From positions 11,172,001 through 11,236,000 of the forward strand of contig JAEMBT020000005.1 of NCBI GenBank assembly GCA_018873245.2: a stretch of DNA of 64,000 nt. The letters are read 5' to 3'. Below are positions 22,707 to 34,135 of this stretch, piece by piece. Source of the DNA: Archegozetes longisetosus (taxonomy: Eukaryota > Arthropoda > Arachnida > Sarcoptiformes > Trhypochthoniidae). The translations under genes and the position numbers were made by a program. Numbering within the stretch: the first letter of the stretch is position 1; each line of letters begins with the position of its first letter. Under the pieces are notes generated by a model, which saw only the letters and a list, made by a program, of their open reading frames with translations, did no database searches and was not told the DNA's origin.

Positions 22707-24334
22707 GGGTGAATCTTAGCAATCCCTGCTCGGGGTGTTCCTATTGACCTATATCAACGAATCATATGTCGTTAGAAAGGTCTCGTCAAGCTGAGTTCAA
22801 CGATGCCATACATGATGACCTGTGACCTCGGCTTCGCCGACGGGTGACCTTTAATCTCTGACTAATTATCACAATATTTAACCCCTACAACATACATATC
22901 GTTGGAAAGGTCTCGACATACAGAGCTGAATGATGCCAGACATATTAACCTGTGACCTCGAGTTTACCGACGGGTGACCTCTGACTTCTGACCTCTGACA
23001 AAAATACTTAACCTCTACAACATATATATCGTTGGAACGGTCTCGATAAACTGAATCCAATGATAACACTCATGTGATCTTGAGAAATTAAAAAAACAAA
23101 GTTTTTCACTGTTGAGCGCCCTGGGGAACTGCCCGCTGGGCACTGCCTGTGGCCTCCCTTTGCCATTAGAACGGGGCGAGGAGTTCAATACACCTTGTTT
23201 TTCAGTTAATCAGAATTCGAATCGTGGAATACGTCGTGATAAAATGGTGGACGATGATGAGTGTGTCTATCTAAATAAACAGCAGATCCATGATAAAATT
23301 TAACGGCATCTTTCAGAAAATGTTTAAATTTTTGACCATAACGGTACTTTTCTACTCTTAAAATGAGCAAATTTGTATAAATATTGAGAAATGAATTGGT
23401 CAATGTATTTGTTTGAGCGATAAGATTGAATATTTTTTTAATTCATCTGGACAGACAAAATGAAAGCTATGACTGACACTATAATGGTCAAACAAATGAT
23501 GATACCTAAGTGAAATGTACTTATAAACTGCAGCTGAATCGGTATCTAAGATTAAACCTGATTAAACGTAATTCCTAAATAAACAGTCAATAACCGATAC
23601 TGTTCTATTTGGGACTCTAAACATGAATGCCTCTTTCGTTAATCTGCATGTCCTACCTAGGACCCAAATGTTTTTCTCCTTCTAACATTCGCTTCGCTTG
23701 TATTTACGATGAACAATATGAGTTTCGTCAATTTAGACAAAATGATTGAATATTTTGCCACCCTCTTCATATAGACCTCCGATTTTACGTCCAGTAAAGT
23801 AAGTAAGTTGAAAACCGCATTCCTTACGCTGTGGAAAGTAGATAAAGAAAATTATGAGTGTCTTTACTTTCTCAGAAGGGTAAATTATACAAACATCATT
23901 AGATCTTATAGAAAGATGATATAATTTGAAAATTGAAACTATTATGTTGAATAGGTCTCAAGATCACATGAGTGTTATCATTGTATTCAGTTTATCGAGA
24001 CCGTTCCAACGATATATATGCTGTAAGGGTTAACTATTTTTGTCAGACGTCAGAAGTCAGAGGTCACCCGTCGGTAAACTCGAGGTCACAGGTTACCATG
24101 TCTGGCATCGTTGAGCTCTGTATGTCGAGACCTTTCCAACGATATGTATGTTGTAGGGGTTAAATATTGTGATAATTAGTCAGAGATTAAAGGTCACCCG
24201 TCGGCGAAGCCGAGGTCACAGGTCATCATGTGTGGCATCGTTGAACTCAGCTTGACGAGACCTTTCTAACGACATATGATTCGTTGATATAGGTCAATAG
24301 GAACACCCCGAGCAGGGATTGCTAAGATTCACCC
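22707..24334. mobile_element. Merlin element with 379-bp ends, nested in mariner copy 2
   Basis: Ends GGGTGAATCTTAGC and its inverse, flanked by a perfect 8-bp duplication CAGACAAG (22699-22706 and 24335-24342), as expected for Merlin. Left arm 22707-23085 and right arm 23956-24334 are inverted copies. Each arm holds about two and a half tandem units of 130 bp marked by CGTTGGAAAGGTCTCG (near 22770, 22900 and 23030 on the left). The middle contains a decayed Merlin transposase on the minus strand. It is younger than the mariner it splits. Confidence 0.9.
23260..23810 (-). pseudogene. Decayed Merlin (ISXO2-like) transposase
   Basis: Several minus-strand frames between the arms show IDETHIVHRKYKR (first Asp), RTCRLTKEAFMFRVPNRT, ILDTDSAAVY (second Asp) and HYSVSHSFHFVCPDE, which line up one after another with the intact Merlin transposase at 32375-33226 (VDESQICHRKYN, RRTRQAFMVRVPNR, LVTDCARVY, HYSVNHKLHFVDP). 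Multiple stops and shifts; not functional. Confidence 0.75.
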
Positions 24335-25397
24335 CAGACAAGAGTCTATGAATTGTGCTGGGAATTTTCTGAGGGAACTCGTCTGATCAGTGAAAATGAT
24401 CAATATGAAAGGAGAGAACGGACAGCGACAGACGATATACACAAAGAAAAATTAAAAGAGCTATTACTAAAAGACTAAAACTGGAGTGCTTTTGAATTGT
24501 CAGAAAATTTAGGTATCAGTACTGCCTGTACCAGAAGACTTTTAAAAAAGGTAAGGGCCAAAAAATTGCCTCTCGATCGGTACCACATGATTTAACGACT
24601 TCTCAAAAAAAGTTGAGAGCCGATATTTGTGATGAACATCTTCAAAGATATAATGCTGATAACGATATTCTGTCAAGGATTATTGCCATTGATGAGATAT
24701 GGATTAAAAGCTATGACCCAAGTGATCCTAGAAGTTCTCACCAATGGTGATTACCTGGGCAACCACCTTAAGTTTTGATATGACAAAAGTTTATAATTTT
24801 TAAATAATGCTAGCGATCTTAATATACATTGTAGACCCACCAAAGTAAGAGCAGTAATGCAAGAATGGAAGGTCATGATGATCGTGGCTTTTCATAGAAA
24901 TCAAGTGTTTGGTTATCGAATATTACCAAAAAATACAAATGTCAATTTTGAAATTTACATTAACTTTTTGAGTGAAGTAATACACCCGGAGATAAAAAGA
25001 AAGCGGATTCGTAGTCTTATCATCCTCCACGAAAATGCGACACCACACAAGAATAAAAAAGTTCAACAATTCCTTAACTCGCATCGTTGGAAGAAACTAA
25101 AACACCCCCTATAGTCCCGATCTTAACCCATGCGACTACGATGGCATTGCGAGAATAAAGAGGCCAAATAAGAATAAAAGATTTGCAAATGAAGTTCAAC
25201 TTCAAGCTGCGTACGAAGAAGTTATAAGAGAAATAAATTTACAAAATAGCACACTAGTATCAGATACCTCCCACTCCGCCGCGCCTTTTTCAACCAGACG
25301 GGAGGCGAATATATTCATTGGATATATAATTATTATTTCGCCATCAAATATAGTTTTAAAAATATGAAATTCCGGTTTTTACTGGTTCCATCTAATA

Positions 25398-26022
25398 TTT
25401 GAATAGCTTTTTTATTTCTTGCTTTATATTAATGATTTTTGAGATATATATATAAAATATAGTATTGTTCAAAATTATTGTAAGACGAATTTTTAATAAT
25501 AGTTTACCTGTAATGTATGTTTAAATTTGTTTTTTCTTAGCTTTTCACAAAAATATATATAAATATTGCTATACTATTTTGACAAATCATATAGAGATTC
25601 AAATTATTCCAAATGTTTTTCAGTTTTCCACAAATAAGAAATAAAAGTTTGACATTTTTAAAGATTCTCCAAAAATGAGAAATCTAACACTTTTCAGCGC
25701 ATATCAAAGTCTTGATAAGATCTTGATACCAAAGTCTCCGTTTAAGTGTTTAAACTTTATAAAAGTTTAACATGACTTTTAACCACAAAATGGACCTCAT
25801 CATGGGGAAAGTCTTTAAATATATAAAACGATTTCTATTCAACTCTTTAACATGTCAGGCAATTTTAATATCAAATGCATTGATAAGTTATCAAAGCTTT
25901 ACAAGAAATAAATATTATTAAAGATTAAAGTTGATTACATCTATGAAAGAATAATAAAAACTGATCCAAAAGCGCTAAAATTAATAGTAATAAACATATA
26001 AAGTTAATCAGAAAAACTTTCA
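25398..26022. other. Non-coding AT-rich stretch
   Basis: Nothing recognised. Confidence 0.45.
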
Positions 26023-26026
26023 TTAA

Positions 26027-26430
26027 CCCTAGAACAGTATTTCATGAGTCAAAATGACCCAAAGTCTATAAAAACTGTTATAATTATTTAATGCAATTTC
26101 CAATGTTAATAAAGCTGAAAGTATTTTCAAATGAGCATATTTGGATCGTATTAAGCAATAAATTAATTATTTACAAATTTTATATTTAAATTGAATCGTT
26201 TTTAAAGTTAGTTCTATTTGAGTTTAGGCGATAAATTTGTATAAGAAATTAGTTTTCACTCAAACCTTAAACTGATTACGTCAACGATGACGACACTAAC
26301 AAAATACAAAACACGCTAAATTTTATATACCCTAACCCTTACGATAACATACTTTTCCAAATGAATCGATGGGTCAAAAAGACCCTGTTTTACTGAAATC
26401 GTTAATCAAAACCGTTTTACTGTTAAAGGG
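26027..26430. mobile_element. 404-bp piggyBac-type MITE
   Basis: Ends CCCTAGAACAGTA on the left and the inverse of CCCTTTAACAGTA on the right, directly flanked by TTAA (26023-26026 and 26431-26434), the duplication specific to piggyBac. Internal inverted phrases GAGTCAAAATGACCC (near 26049) and GGGTCAAAAAGACCC (near 26370) strengthen the pairing. No coding capacity. Confidence 0.8.
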
Positions 26431-26502
26431 TTAAACCATTCTATGATACAAGAATAAAAACTACAATATGTCTTTTTCAATTTAACTAATAAGTATCTCA
26501 CT

Positions 26503-26700
26503 TGTTTGTTCATTATTTTGAAGAGCATTTCTAATTTCGTGATGACTGATGTAATGCGAGTTATTGCATTAAAAGAGCCACCTTATGTCGATGTAGATGT
26601 TGAAGTAATCAAATTAAGCACTGATCGATTAGGTATAGTAGAACTGCTGCCGTTAAAGTTGATTATCACTAAGATAATGTTTTTATTTTTAGTATTTTGA
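26503..26700 (+). pseudogene. Possible start of an ionotropic-receptor ligand-binding domain
   Basis: An open stretch after a possible acceptor (TTTTGAAG) reads VMRVIALKEPPYVDVDVEV, which has the form of the first strand of receptor ligand-binding lobes (hydrophobic strand, PPYV). No downstream receptor exons with helices could be tied to it. The call is weak; a chance frame is possible. Confidence 0.25.
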
Positions 26701-27641
26701 GTGAGCTAACATCAACTAAAGTTTGACTTTACAATATCGTTTGTCATTCTAAATAAGGAAACAATGAATAAAGCGTGAAAGAATAAAAATTGGCATTCCT
26801 ATATCTATCATGTAAATTATAAATATCATCAAGCCTAACATTTGAATAAAAATCTTATCTTTATTTACAGGTATTTATTTGTATTGCTATTTTGATATCG
26901 GTATTCATGTGTGTGAACTTCTGGTTGAAGATCATCAGTTAACTCAGGTAATAATAAATTATGACATTTTTAATATAATAGCCAGCAGGTTGCCACATTT
27001 ATTGTTAGTAAAATTTGTACAGAAATCCGCCATAAGGTGGTTTATGATTTTTTCTCAGCAAAAGTACGGATATGTTCACGAATTCACAAATAAGTTTATT
27101 TTAATTACATTTATAAGAAAGCATCGAATTTATTATCCTTAGTGAATGATAGAATCAAAAATTATTCTTTTCATTAGAAATTAGAAATTATCAATTTTTA
27201 AATAACTTGTTTGAATATGTCCGAAATTCACTCTTCATAGAAAACCTGAAAATTTGTATTGTCCAGACCAGATTTGTATGTAAGGTAGCTTTAACTAAAA
27301 TTAATGCATGTTTATTATTGTTAGAGACTACACCTATGGAGTTTAGGAGTCGGAGCTTTTTTCATCTTCAAATAGCACTTCAATTTTGGATAAAATGCTT
27401 TTATGGGCAAATATGTTCACATCCAAGACAAAGAATGTGTAAAACCCTGGTAACACTCGTTGATCCAATAATTGCCTTCACATCGTTTGCCATCGATACG
27501 GTGATTTTTTGTGAGAAGATCGAACATAAATGAGAATTCGTCATTATAGCGCGTATTATTTGGAATTCCATTCTTATATATGGAGGTAATTATAGATCGT
27601 TTATTTTAATTTGTCCTGAATTTCGAATGTTGTGCTTGTAG
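26701..27641. other. Stretch with uncertain exon-like frames
   Basis: An exon-like segment 26874-26947 has good splice signals (TTTATTTACAG before, GTAATA after) but no recognised motif. A 108-codon frame at 27207-27533 has no family motif. These may be decayed exons of the gene whose coiled-coil end lies at 27642. Confidence 0.25.
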
Positions 27642-27811
27642 ATATCCAGGAAATTGTTGATAGAAATGATTACGAAGTCATTAATATACAACGCAACGAA
27701 CTAGAGAATGAGATAAGGCGTTTGAAAAATCTATTGGAACAAAGTAACGTTGATTGCAGTGATAAACAAGATCAAAATACAAAACTAGATGAAGATTTGC
27801 TTCAGTGTTAA
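27642..27811 (+). CDS. Possible last exon encoding a short coiled coil
   Basis: Follows an acceptor-like TGCTTGTAG and stays open for 57 codons to TAA at 27809-27811. It is strongly charged with a heptad pattern (NELENEIRRLKNLLEQ) and a polar end. Such ends occur on several membrane receptors and cytoskeletal proteins, so no function is claimed. Neighbouring exons could not be joined with confidence. Confidence 0.3.
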
Positions 27812-28599
27812 AATATTATATTTAAAATGGAAAATTTTAAACGTCGATGGAAGTTTACGAGTTTATATTTTTCTGTCTATAAAATAATACTATATATTCC
27901 AGAATCTAACGCAACGATTTCTCGCTTTTCTAAAGCCGATTTTCTTTTAAAAATCAAATTGTTACTAAACAGAATTGTGAAACAAGAATAATTTGTTCAA
28001 TATTGCTAGCCCAAAGTTTGAGTCTCTCTTAAAATAAATGAAAAACTGCAGATAGTGGTAATGATCATCGAAAGTCATGTTCTAATTGGATATTTTATCA
28101 CTTAAATTAAACTTATTGGTATGTAAGTGTAAGTAAGAACCTAATAGATTATTATTTGAGTATAGGTTTTATAGTTAGTTAATCGCTTCGAATCACGCAT
28201 TTTATTAGACGGTTAAGCAAAAGTTTTACTAAATGGTGAAATTATTTATTTTGATATCTATATTAAGACCTTAAAGCTAGAACAGAAAAGTTTCAAAAAT
28301 AGTTTCACTACAATCATCTCGTTTCGAATTCACCGAATCTTTAGCAACAGATTTGAATCGATCTATTTAAAATTACGGATTAATTTTTATTTGATGGTCC
28401 TGATTGTCTCCAAATGACTGAAAATTATAAAACAATTTTTCACATTTGAAAATTTAAGTTTAGCGTTTTATGACTGAATAAGAAGGAGACATTTGAAATT
28501 ATTAAGAATATCCAAATTATAGCCTGTAATTATTAACAGAATCTTTATTACTACATTACGAATGAAATAATTTTTCTTAACAAATATATTAATCAGTTT
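27812..28599. other. Non-coding AT-rich stretch
   Basis: Nothing recognised. Confidence 0.4.
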
Positions 28600-29803
28600 T
28601 AATTACCGGGGATATAAATATAAATTTCAACTTTTCTGATACCAATTGTTTTGCATTTAAATTCTCACAACTATTTAAAAGTTACGGTTTTATTCAAAAA
28701 GTAAATTCCACTACTTATAAAAAGAGTACAGATATTTTAGACTTAGTTTTCGTAATCAATGACATTATTAATAATTTAAAAGTAATAGAAAATATCTCAA
28801 AAACCTGTGATCATTAGGCCATTCAATTCGACATTGCTGTAGAAAAAATCTTAAAAAATACTTTTTCAAAAGTTATTTACGATTCAAATGAAAAGCTATT
28901 TCTTACTAATTGGCATCAAATATGTCAAAAGTACGATAATATCAATGAAGCATTCAACTGCATCAAAAATTTTTATTTAAGTATTTTTGTGAAATATATT
29001 CCTAAAAAGTCATAACTATTAGAGAAGAACCATTTCCTAAATCTGTATTAAATCTTATTTATAAGCAAATAAAAATAGGAAAACTAATGAAAAATAAACG
29101 CCATTTGATAGGAAAATATCACGTAATGACAGAATACATTAAAATTGAAATACATAACTATGAGAGCAAACGAATCGATAACTTGATTAGAAAATCAAAT
29201 AATTTAAACAAGTTTTATAAGTATATCAAAACCTATTGTAAATCAAAATCAATAACTATATTCAGAAATAATGATAATTTAATTTATGAAAAAAATGATA
29301 TTTTACAAAATTTTGATTAATATTTTCATTCAAACTATAGTAAAAGTCAAGTAACGTCAAAATTGATTATAAGACTGAAAATCCTGTATTACCAGACATC
29401 ACAATAACAATGAATGATATATTAAATTCATATAAAAATTTAATTTCATTAAAGCCGAAGGAATAACATTCATAAAGAATAGGATTTTAAAGCAACGTCT
29501 CAATGGTTCGACAAAACTTTTGTACTTTTTATTTAAAAAAATACTAGAATTCCAAGAAATTCCAAAAGAAATGCTTTTATCAAAAATTAGTCCCGTATTA
29601 AAGAGAGGAAAAAATAAATACTTATTCTCCTCTTATAGAGGAGTGTCAGTACAGCCAAAAATTCTAAGAATTTTCGAAACAATAATATTAAATAAAATAA
29701 ATTTTTATATGATGGAAAACAATTTAATACCTATCGAACAATACGGGTATAAGAAATCAATTGGCATTTCAAACTAACACTTGGATAATCAACACCGAAT
29801 ATA

Positions 29804-31569
29804 CAGTATGTTCGTTAATTTGTGTCCTATGTTTGATGACTTATAACTCCAAGACTAGACTATAGATTTTAACGAGCAAAGTGTCATTTAAAAAAGAAAT
29901 GTTCAAATTTTTATGTTCTAAATTTTCATAAAATTATCTTATATATTCTCTGAGTTACAACAGCTTAACTCAAAAATTAGAATTTTCCTATGGGACTTGC
30001 ATGATGGGACTAAAGAACATCGAGCACAATGGGTTCCTGAGAACATAAGAATGTGAAATTTTAGACATATCCTCTACTTAGTAAGCGAAACATCTCACCA
30101 AGGTCCCAAGGCCCTAGGGCCCTTATGATCCGACTTTGGTCCCTAGGGTCCATACCCCCTCAACATGGGTATCAATCGATAAAGCTTGTCGAGTCGAGTC
30201 TTGTGGTCTCTGTCTTAAAGGTCTAGGATCATTGGTACCGAAGATACAGGTCTATTTCACGAGCAAGTATACTAGATTTAAAGTTACAGGCTCTTTGTAT
30301 TGCTCAGTGAGAAACACGAGGAGGTTAACTGTTTTCTTCCCGCATAAGCGCATACATATCGTCGGCTTAGAATTATTCAGTACTATCTCACGAAAAAACA
30401 GAAAAAAAGTTTTCGAGATAATCGCTTTTGAAGTTTGATATCGTGAGTGAGAGAAAAAGTGAGATATCGATATTAAATGAATATATTAATATATAATGAT
30501 TGGGGGACTTCTCAGCTTCAAATTTATTGCTTCGAAATTGTTGTCAACGGGTCTAAAACTAGAATATTATTTGAATAATTATTGCTATATTTTTAGTTTT
30601 CTCTTAGTTTTCTGAAAAATTTTGAGAACTCTACAATACTATCTGCAAAATATATAGGAATAATTGAATATTTTATCTGTTAAAATATAGAAACATGAAA
30701 ATTTCAAGGAATCGAAAATATATTTAACATCTACATGAAATATACTTTCTAAATATTATTGAGAATGACGATCGGTAGAAGTGGAGAGAAAGGGAACAAC
30801 TAACTTTTTCACAATTAATCATATATTCTAACTCCCAATGATACATGAAAAACAGATATACTATTAAAAATGAGCTAGGTCAATTTTTCAAAAATTTCAA
30901 ATGTTGCTACGTTTCGACAAACTTTTTGTTTGTTTGAAAGCTTATGAAAAAACAAGTCAAAATATATTTTCAATTTTTTATACCGTCAAATTATTCGAGA
31001 AAATCAGTAAAATCATTAAAATTCTCACTTTTTCGTGATTTTATACTAAAGGGTTGAGATATTTTGATTATTTTTTATTTATAAGTTAGAGAATTGGATG
31101 TACTCCAATGATCTGCCAATAACTCATTTTCGCCAAAATTTGACAATAGGACTGAATAATTCTCAGCCGACGATATATATATTAAGACTGCTGATTTCTG
31201 TAACCCAATTAGTCCTCTAATTTATATCTCTCGCTCCTTACCTCCAGATGGACGATCTGAATCAGTGTATGTGCGTGAGATGTTTCGCTTACTAAGTAGA
31301 GAATATGTCTAAAATTTCACATTCCTAGGTCCTCAGGAACCCATTTTGCTCGATATTCTTTAGTCCCATCATGCAAGTCCCATAGGAAAATTCTAATTTT
31401 TGACTTTAAGCTGTTGTAACTCAGGGAGCATATAAGATAATTTCATGAAAATTTAGGATATAAAAATTTGAACATTTCTTTTTTAAATGACACTTCGTTC
31501 GTTAAAATCTATAGTCTAGTCTTGGAGTTATAAGTCCTCAAACATAGGACACAAATTAACAACATACTG
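29804..31569. mobile_element. TA-flanked element with ~290-bp terminal inverted repeats
   Basis: Starts CAGTATGTTCGTTAATTTG and ends with the inverse of CAGTATGTTGTTAATTTGTG, flanked by TA (29802-29803 and 31570-31571). The arms, roughly 29804-30100 and 31270-31569, pair at high identity. The middle (30100-31270) has no transposase; the 100-codon frame at 30136-30438 shows no motif. The TA duplication and CAGT start suggest the Tc1/mariner superfamily. It sits inside the LINE and is younger than it. Confidence 0.85.
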
Positions 31570-31982
31570 TATAATGCATTAGAGAACAAAACTGTAATGT
31601 GTATTGATTTAGTGTTCTTAGATTTGTCTAATGCTTTTGACTGTCCCACACGATATGCTAATCAACACCCTTTATAATAAGGGTATTAAAGGACAGTATT
31701 TATTACTAATGGAAAAAAGTTTGACAAATAGGAAACAATTCACAGTTTACAACAATTTATTCTCAATTCCTAAGAGTGTAACAAGTGGTATAGCCCAGGG
31801 AGGGGTCTATTCTTCAATACAGTATAATCTGTATGTTTCAGATATCCCTTCGATACTAAATCGTCAGAACTTTCAATGGGCCGACGATATAGTAATTATA
31901 AATACTGTTAGAAATACTAATGATATAAACTTATTACAGAATGATTTGAATAATTTTGAAATCTATTGTAATGACAAAAAAC

Positions 31983-34135
31983 GGGTGAATCCTAGTTTAG
32001 TCCGATCGGCCACTTCCCGACATCCCACCCCCATGTGTGATACATCGTTGGATTCAGCTCACCAACCTGAACAATTTGATACCCCTATTGACCATTTTCG
32101 GCCACAAATAACGTCAAAAATCACGATAAATCTATTAGATGGGTTCAATGAATATTCCGTGCAGAGGCCACTCAGCCGAACCCATAGATCACCAACGTGG
32201 AGGTGTGGCTTGACTTGATGCCCAAAACAAAGGACAAACATATACATAGACGCAGACAAACACTTAATGAAGTATTTACATATGAATTTTTTTAATTGTA
32301 TTTTTATTCTTTTTTGGAATTTTGAATTATATAGTAAATAAATAAAAAATAATTCACCAATCCACTATTCGGTCTCAATCATCTTCAACCAGTTCTAATA
32401 GGGCTATATTATCATTGGGGCCTGGATTAACTCTTACTATGTCTGAAACCAATTTTTGAAAAACTTTCCCATAACTGAAATTTTCTTTTAAATCATATAA
32501 ATATTCAAATTCATATAAATGCTGAGCAATGTATGATTCTACGAAATTTGTATTTTTATATGATTTAATTCTATTTTTCATTGCCGCCCATCTAGACTCA
32601 ATCATATTTATATTTATTTCGCTATTATTAGGGTCCACAAAATGAAGCTTATGGTTGACTGAATAATGATCAATTCCTAACCTATTTTTGACATTGGTAT
32701 AGACTCTTGCGCAATCTGTTACTAGAATTGAACCTAATTCTATTTTGGTTTCTAATAAATAATCTATTACATTAATTTTCCTATTCGGTACCCTAACCAT
32801 AAAGGCCTGCCTTGTTCTCCTACAAACGCCCCCTACTATCCATAATCTTTGAGATTCTGAGTTATAAAGTCTACCCCTATTGTACTTTCTATGACAAATC
32901 TGAGATTCATCGACCTCAACAAAATCTGAAACAATTTGCTTAACCTTTATCTTATTTAATTTTTCACGTAACTCATTTCCTTGCTCCTCAAATTCTGTCT
33001 CATATATACCTCCAATTTTTCTAGGCTGAGAAACAACTATCATTTGAACTTCACGCAAATAACTGAACCAATTAGTAACAGTATTTTTATCAATTTTTAA
33101 TTCTATAACTGGCTGCTTATGTTTAGGACCCTCTAAATAATAAAAAATTATGCGTAAACCTTGAGTGAAAGTTATGTGAGAAAGTTCAAACCAGGTCCGT
33201 TTTAATGGGTTAATACTTTTTTGCAATTCTGCTCAGTGCAAACGTAACAGAATCTTAGCTTGCTCTTAACACATTTACTAGTTTTCATTATTGAGTTTAT
33301 ATGAGTGGGGCAATGAAAGGGGTGAGAGTCTATTGATGGTAATATTCCTGCTAAAGTACAATATCTGATTGCGTCGGATTCTGATTTAATTATATTCTTG
33401 AAATTAGAAAGTGTTAATTCATTATAAAAGAAATTTAAAAACTGTTGATCATTCAGTGACGGCATCCCCTCACCCCTACTCCTTCGCAGCATATTTAATA
33501 ACGATATTATTGCAAAACCTAATTCTAGGCTTAACTTTAGAACTGATTGATCCGAATTGATTGATAACATTGGTTGTGGTGGTGGTGATGATAAATTAGG
33601 TGCACAGTTTAAAAACTGAACATAGCAAATTACATAAACAATTGCATAAATTATTGCACTCATTTTAAACATAAACACATGCGACTGCACTCTCTTATGT
33701 CTAATGACTAAATGAATGAGAAGGAGATCGTAATGTGTGGCCAAAAACTTTTCCATCAATAAAATTTAGAATTTGTTAATCCTTTAATCTCCAAATAGTC
33801 TTATCTTTCGGCACATCTGCATTTACATACCGAATGCTTTTGAATACTTTAAACCCTAATAATAAATTGTAAATAATCTCTCAAATAATATTGAGCCCTT
33901 TTGTATTGATACTTAAAGTTTATTCTCTATTTGATTGATATAAAATATTTTGGTCACACTTTATGATCACTGAATCCAGTTAATAGGTTTATCGTGATTT
34001 TTGACGTTATTTGTGGCCGAACATGGTCAATAGGGGTATCGAATTGTTCAATTTGGTGAGCTGAATCCAACGATGTATCAAACATGGGGGTGGGATGTCG
34101 GGAAGTGCCCGATCGGACTAAACTAGGATTTACCC
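31983..34135. mobile_element. Near-complete Merlin transposon
   Basis: A 2,153-bp element starting GGGTGAATCCTAGTTTAGTC and ending with the inverse of GGGTAAATCCTAGTTTAGTC, with arms of about 165 bp (31983-32147 and 33971-34135). A perfect 8-bp duplication CAAAAAAC (31975-31982 and 34136-34143) flanks it. It carries an ISXO2-type transposase on the minus strand. It sits inside the LINE reverse transcriptase. The start GGGTGAATC is shared with the Merlin elements at 17864 and 22707. Confidence 0.93.
32375..33759 (-). CDS. Merlin transposase (ISXO2-like), two overlapping frames
   Basis: Frame one (33759-33202) has a 60-residue amino end with a hydrophobic run (MSAIIYAIVYVICYVQFL), then SLNDQQFLNFFYNE and a zinc-ribbon-like set (HCPTH, KCVKS, CYVCTEQNC). 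Frame two (33226-32375) continues with QGLRIIFYYLEG and the ISXO2 core: VEVDESQICHRKY with the first Asp, IVGGVCRRTRQAF, SILVTDCARVY with the second Asp, VNHKLHFVDP, and NMIESRWAAMK with the last acidic residue. The frames overlap at a run of six A (near 33211) and are one base apart in the minus direction. Either a one-base slip in the genome or programmed frameshifting, common in bacterial IS relatives, could explain this. Otherwise the gene looks whole, about 460 residues. The true start may be a later Met (MLRRSRGEG or MPSLND). Confidence 0.85.

Larger units (their letters stand above)
22510..25320 (+). pseudogene. Mariner transposase, copy 2, interrupted
   Basis: Starts MKSYLFLTAFCLTFVGG, again a hydrophobic leader, then PKVDELRASITRQEQRAH as in copy 1. 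The reading is interrupted at codon 66 by the Merlin insertion and resumes at 24335. The remaining part has many stops and shifts. The frame at 24857-25114 shows LHENA, so the second catalytic Asp is replaced by Glu. A 67-bp segment (24768-24834) ending in TTGTAG sits exactly where copy 1 has its predicted intron; its first two bases are TT, not GT, so the donor is lost or was different. More decayed than copy 1. Confidence 0.8.
22405..25395. mobile_element. Mariner element, copy 2, split by a Merlin element
   Basis: TIRs TTAGATGGAATCAATGAAAA on the left and the inverse of TTAGATGGAACCAGTAAAAA on the right, flanked by TA (22403-22404, 25396-25397). After removal of the 1,628-bp Merlin insertion and one duplication the mariner is about 1.36 kb, the same size as copy 1. 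It is a different subfamily from copy 1 by its TIR, though the transposases align from end to end. Confidence 0.9.

Noticed and set aside
22878-24163. Two 63-codon frames with nearly the same protein at 22878-23069 (minus) and 23972-24163 (plus)
   Set aside because: They are the same stretch of the Merlin inverted arms read from both ends, not a gene pair.
30136-30438. 100-codon frame inside the TA-flanked element
   Set aside because: No transposase or other motif; probably a chance frame in a GC-richer patch.
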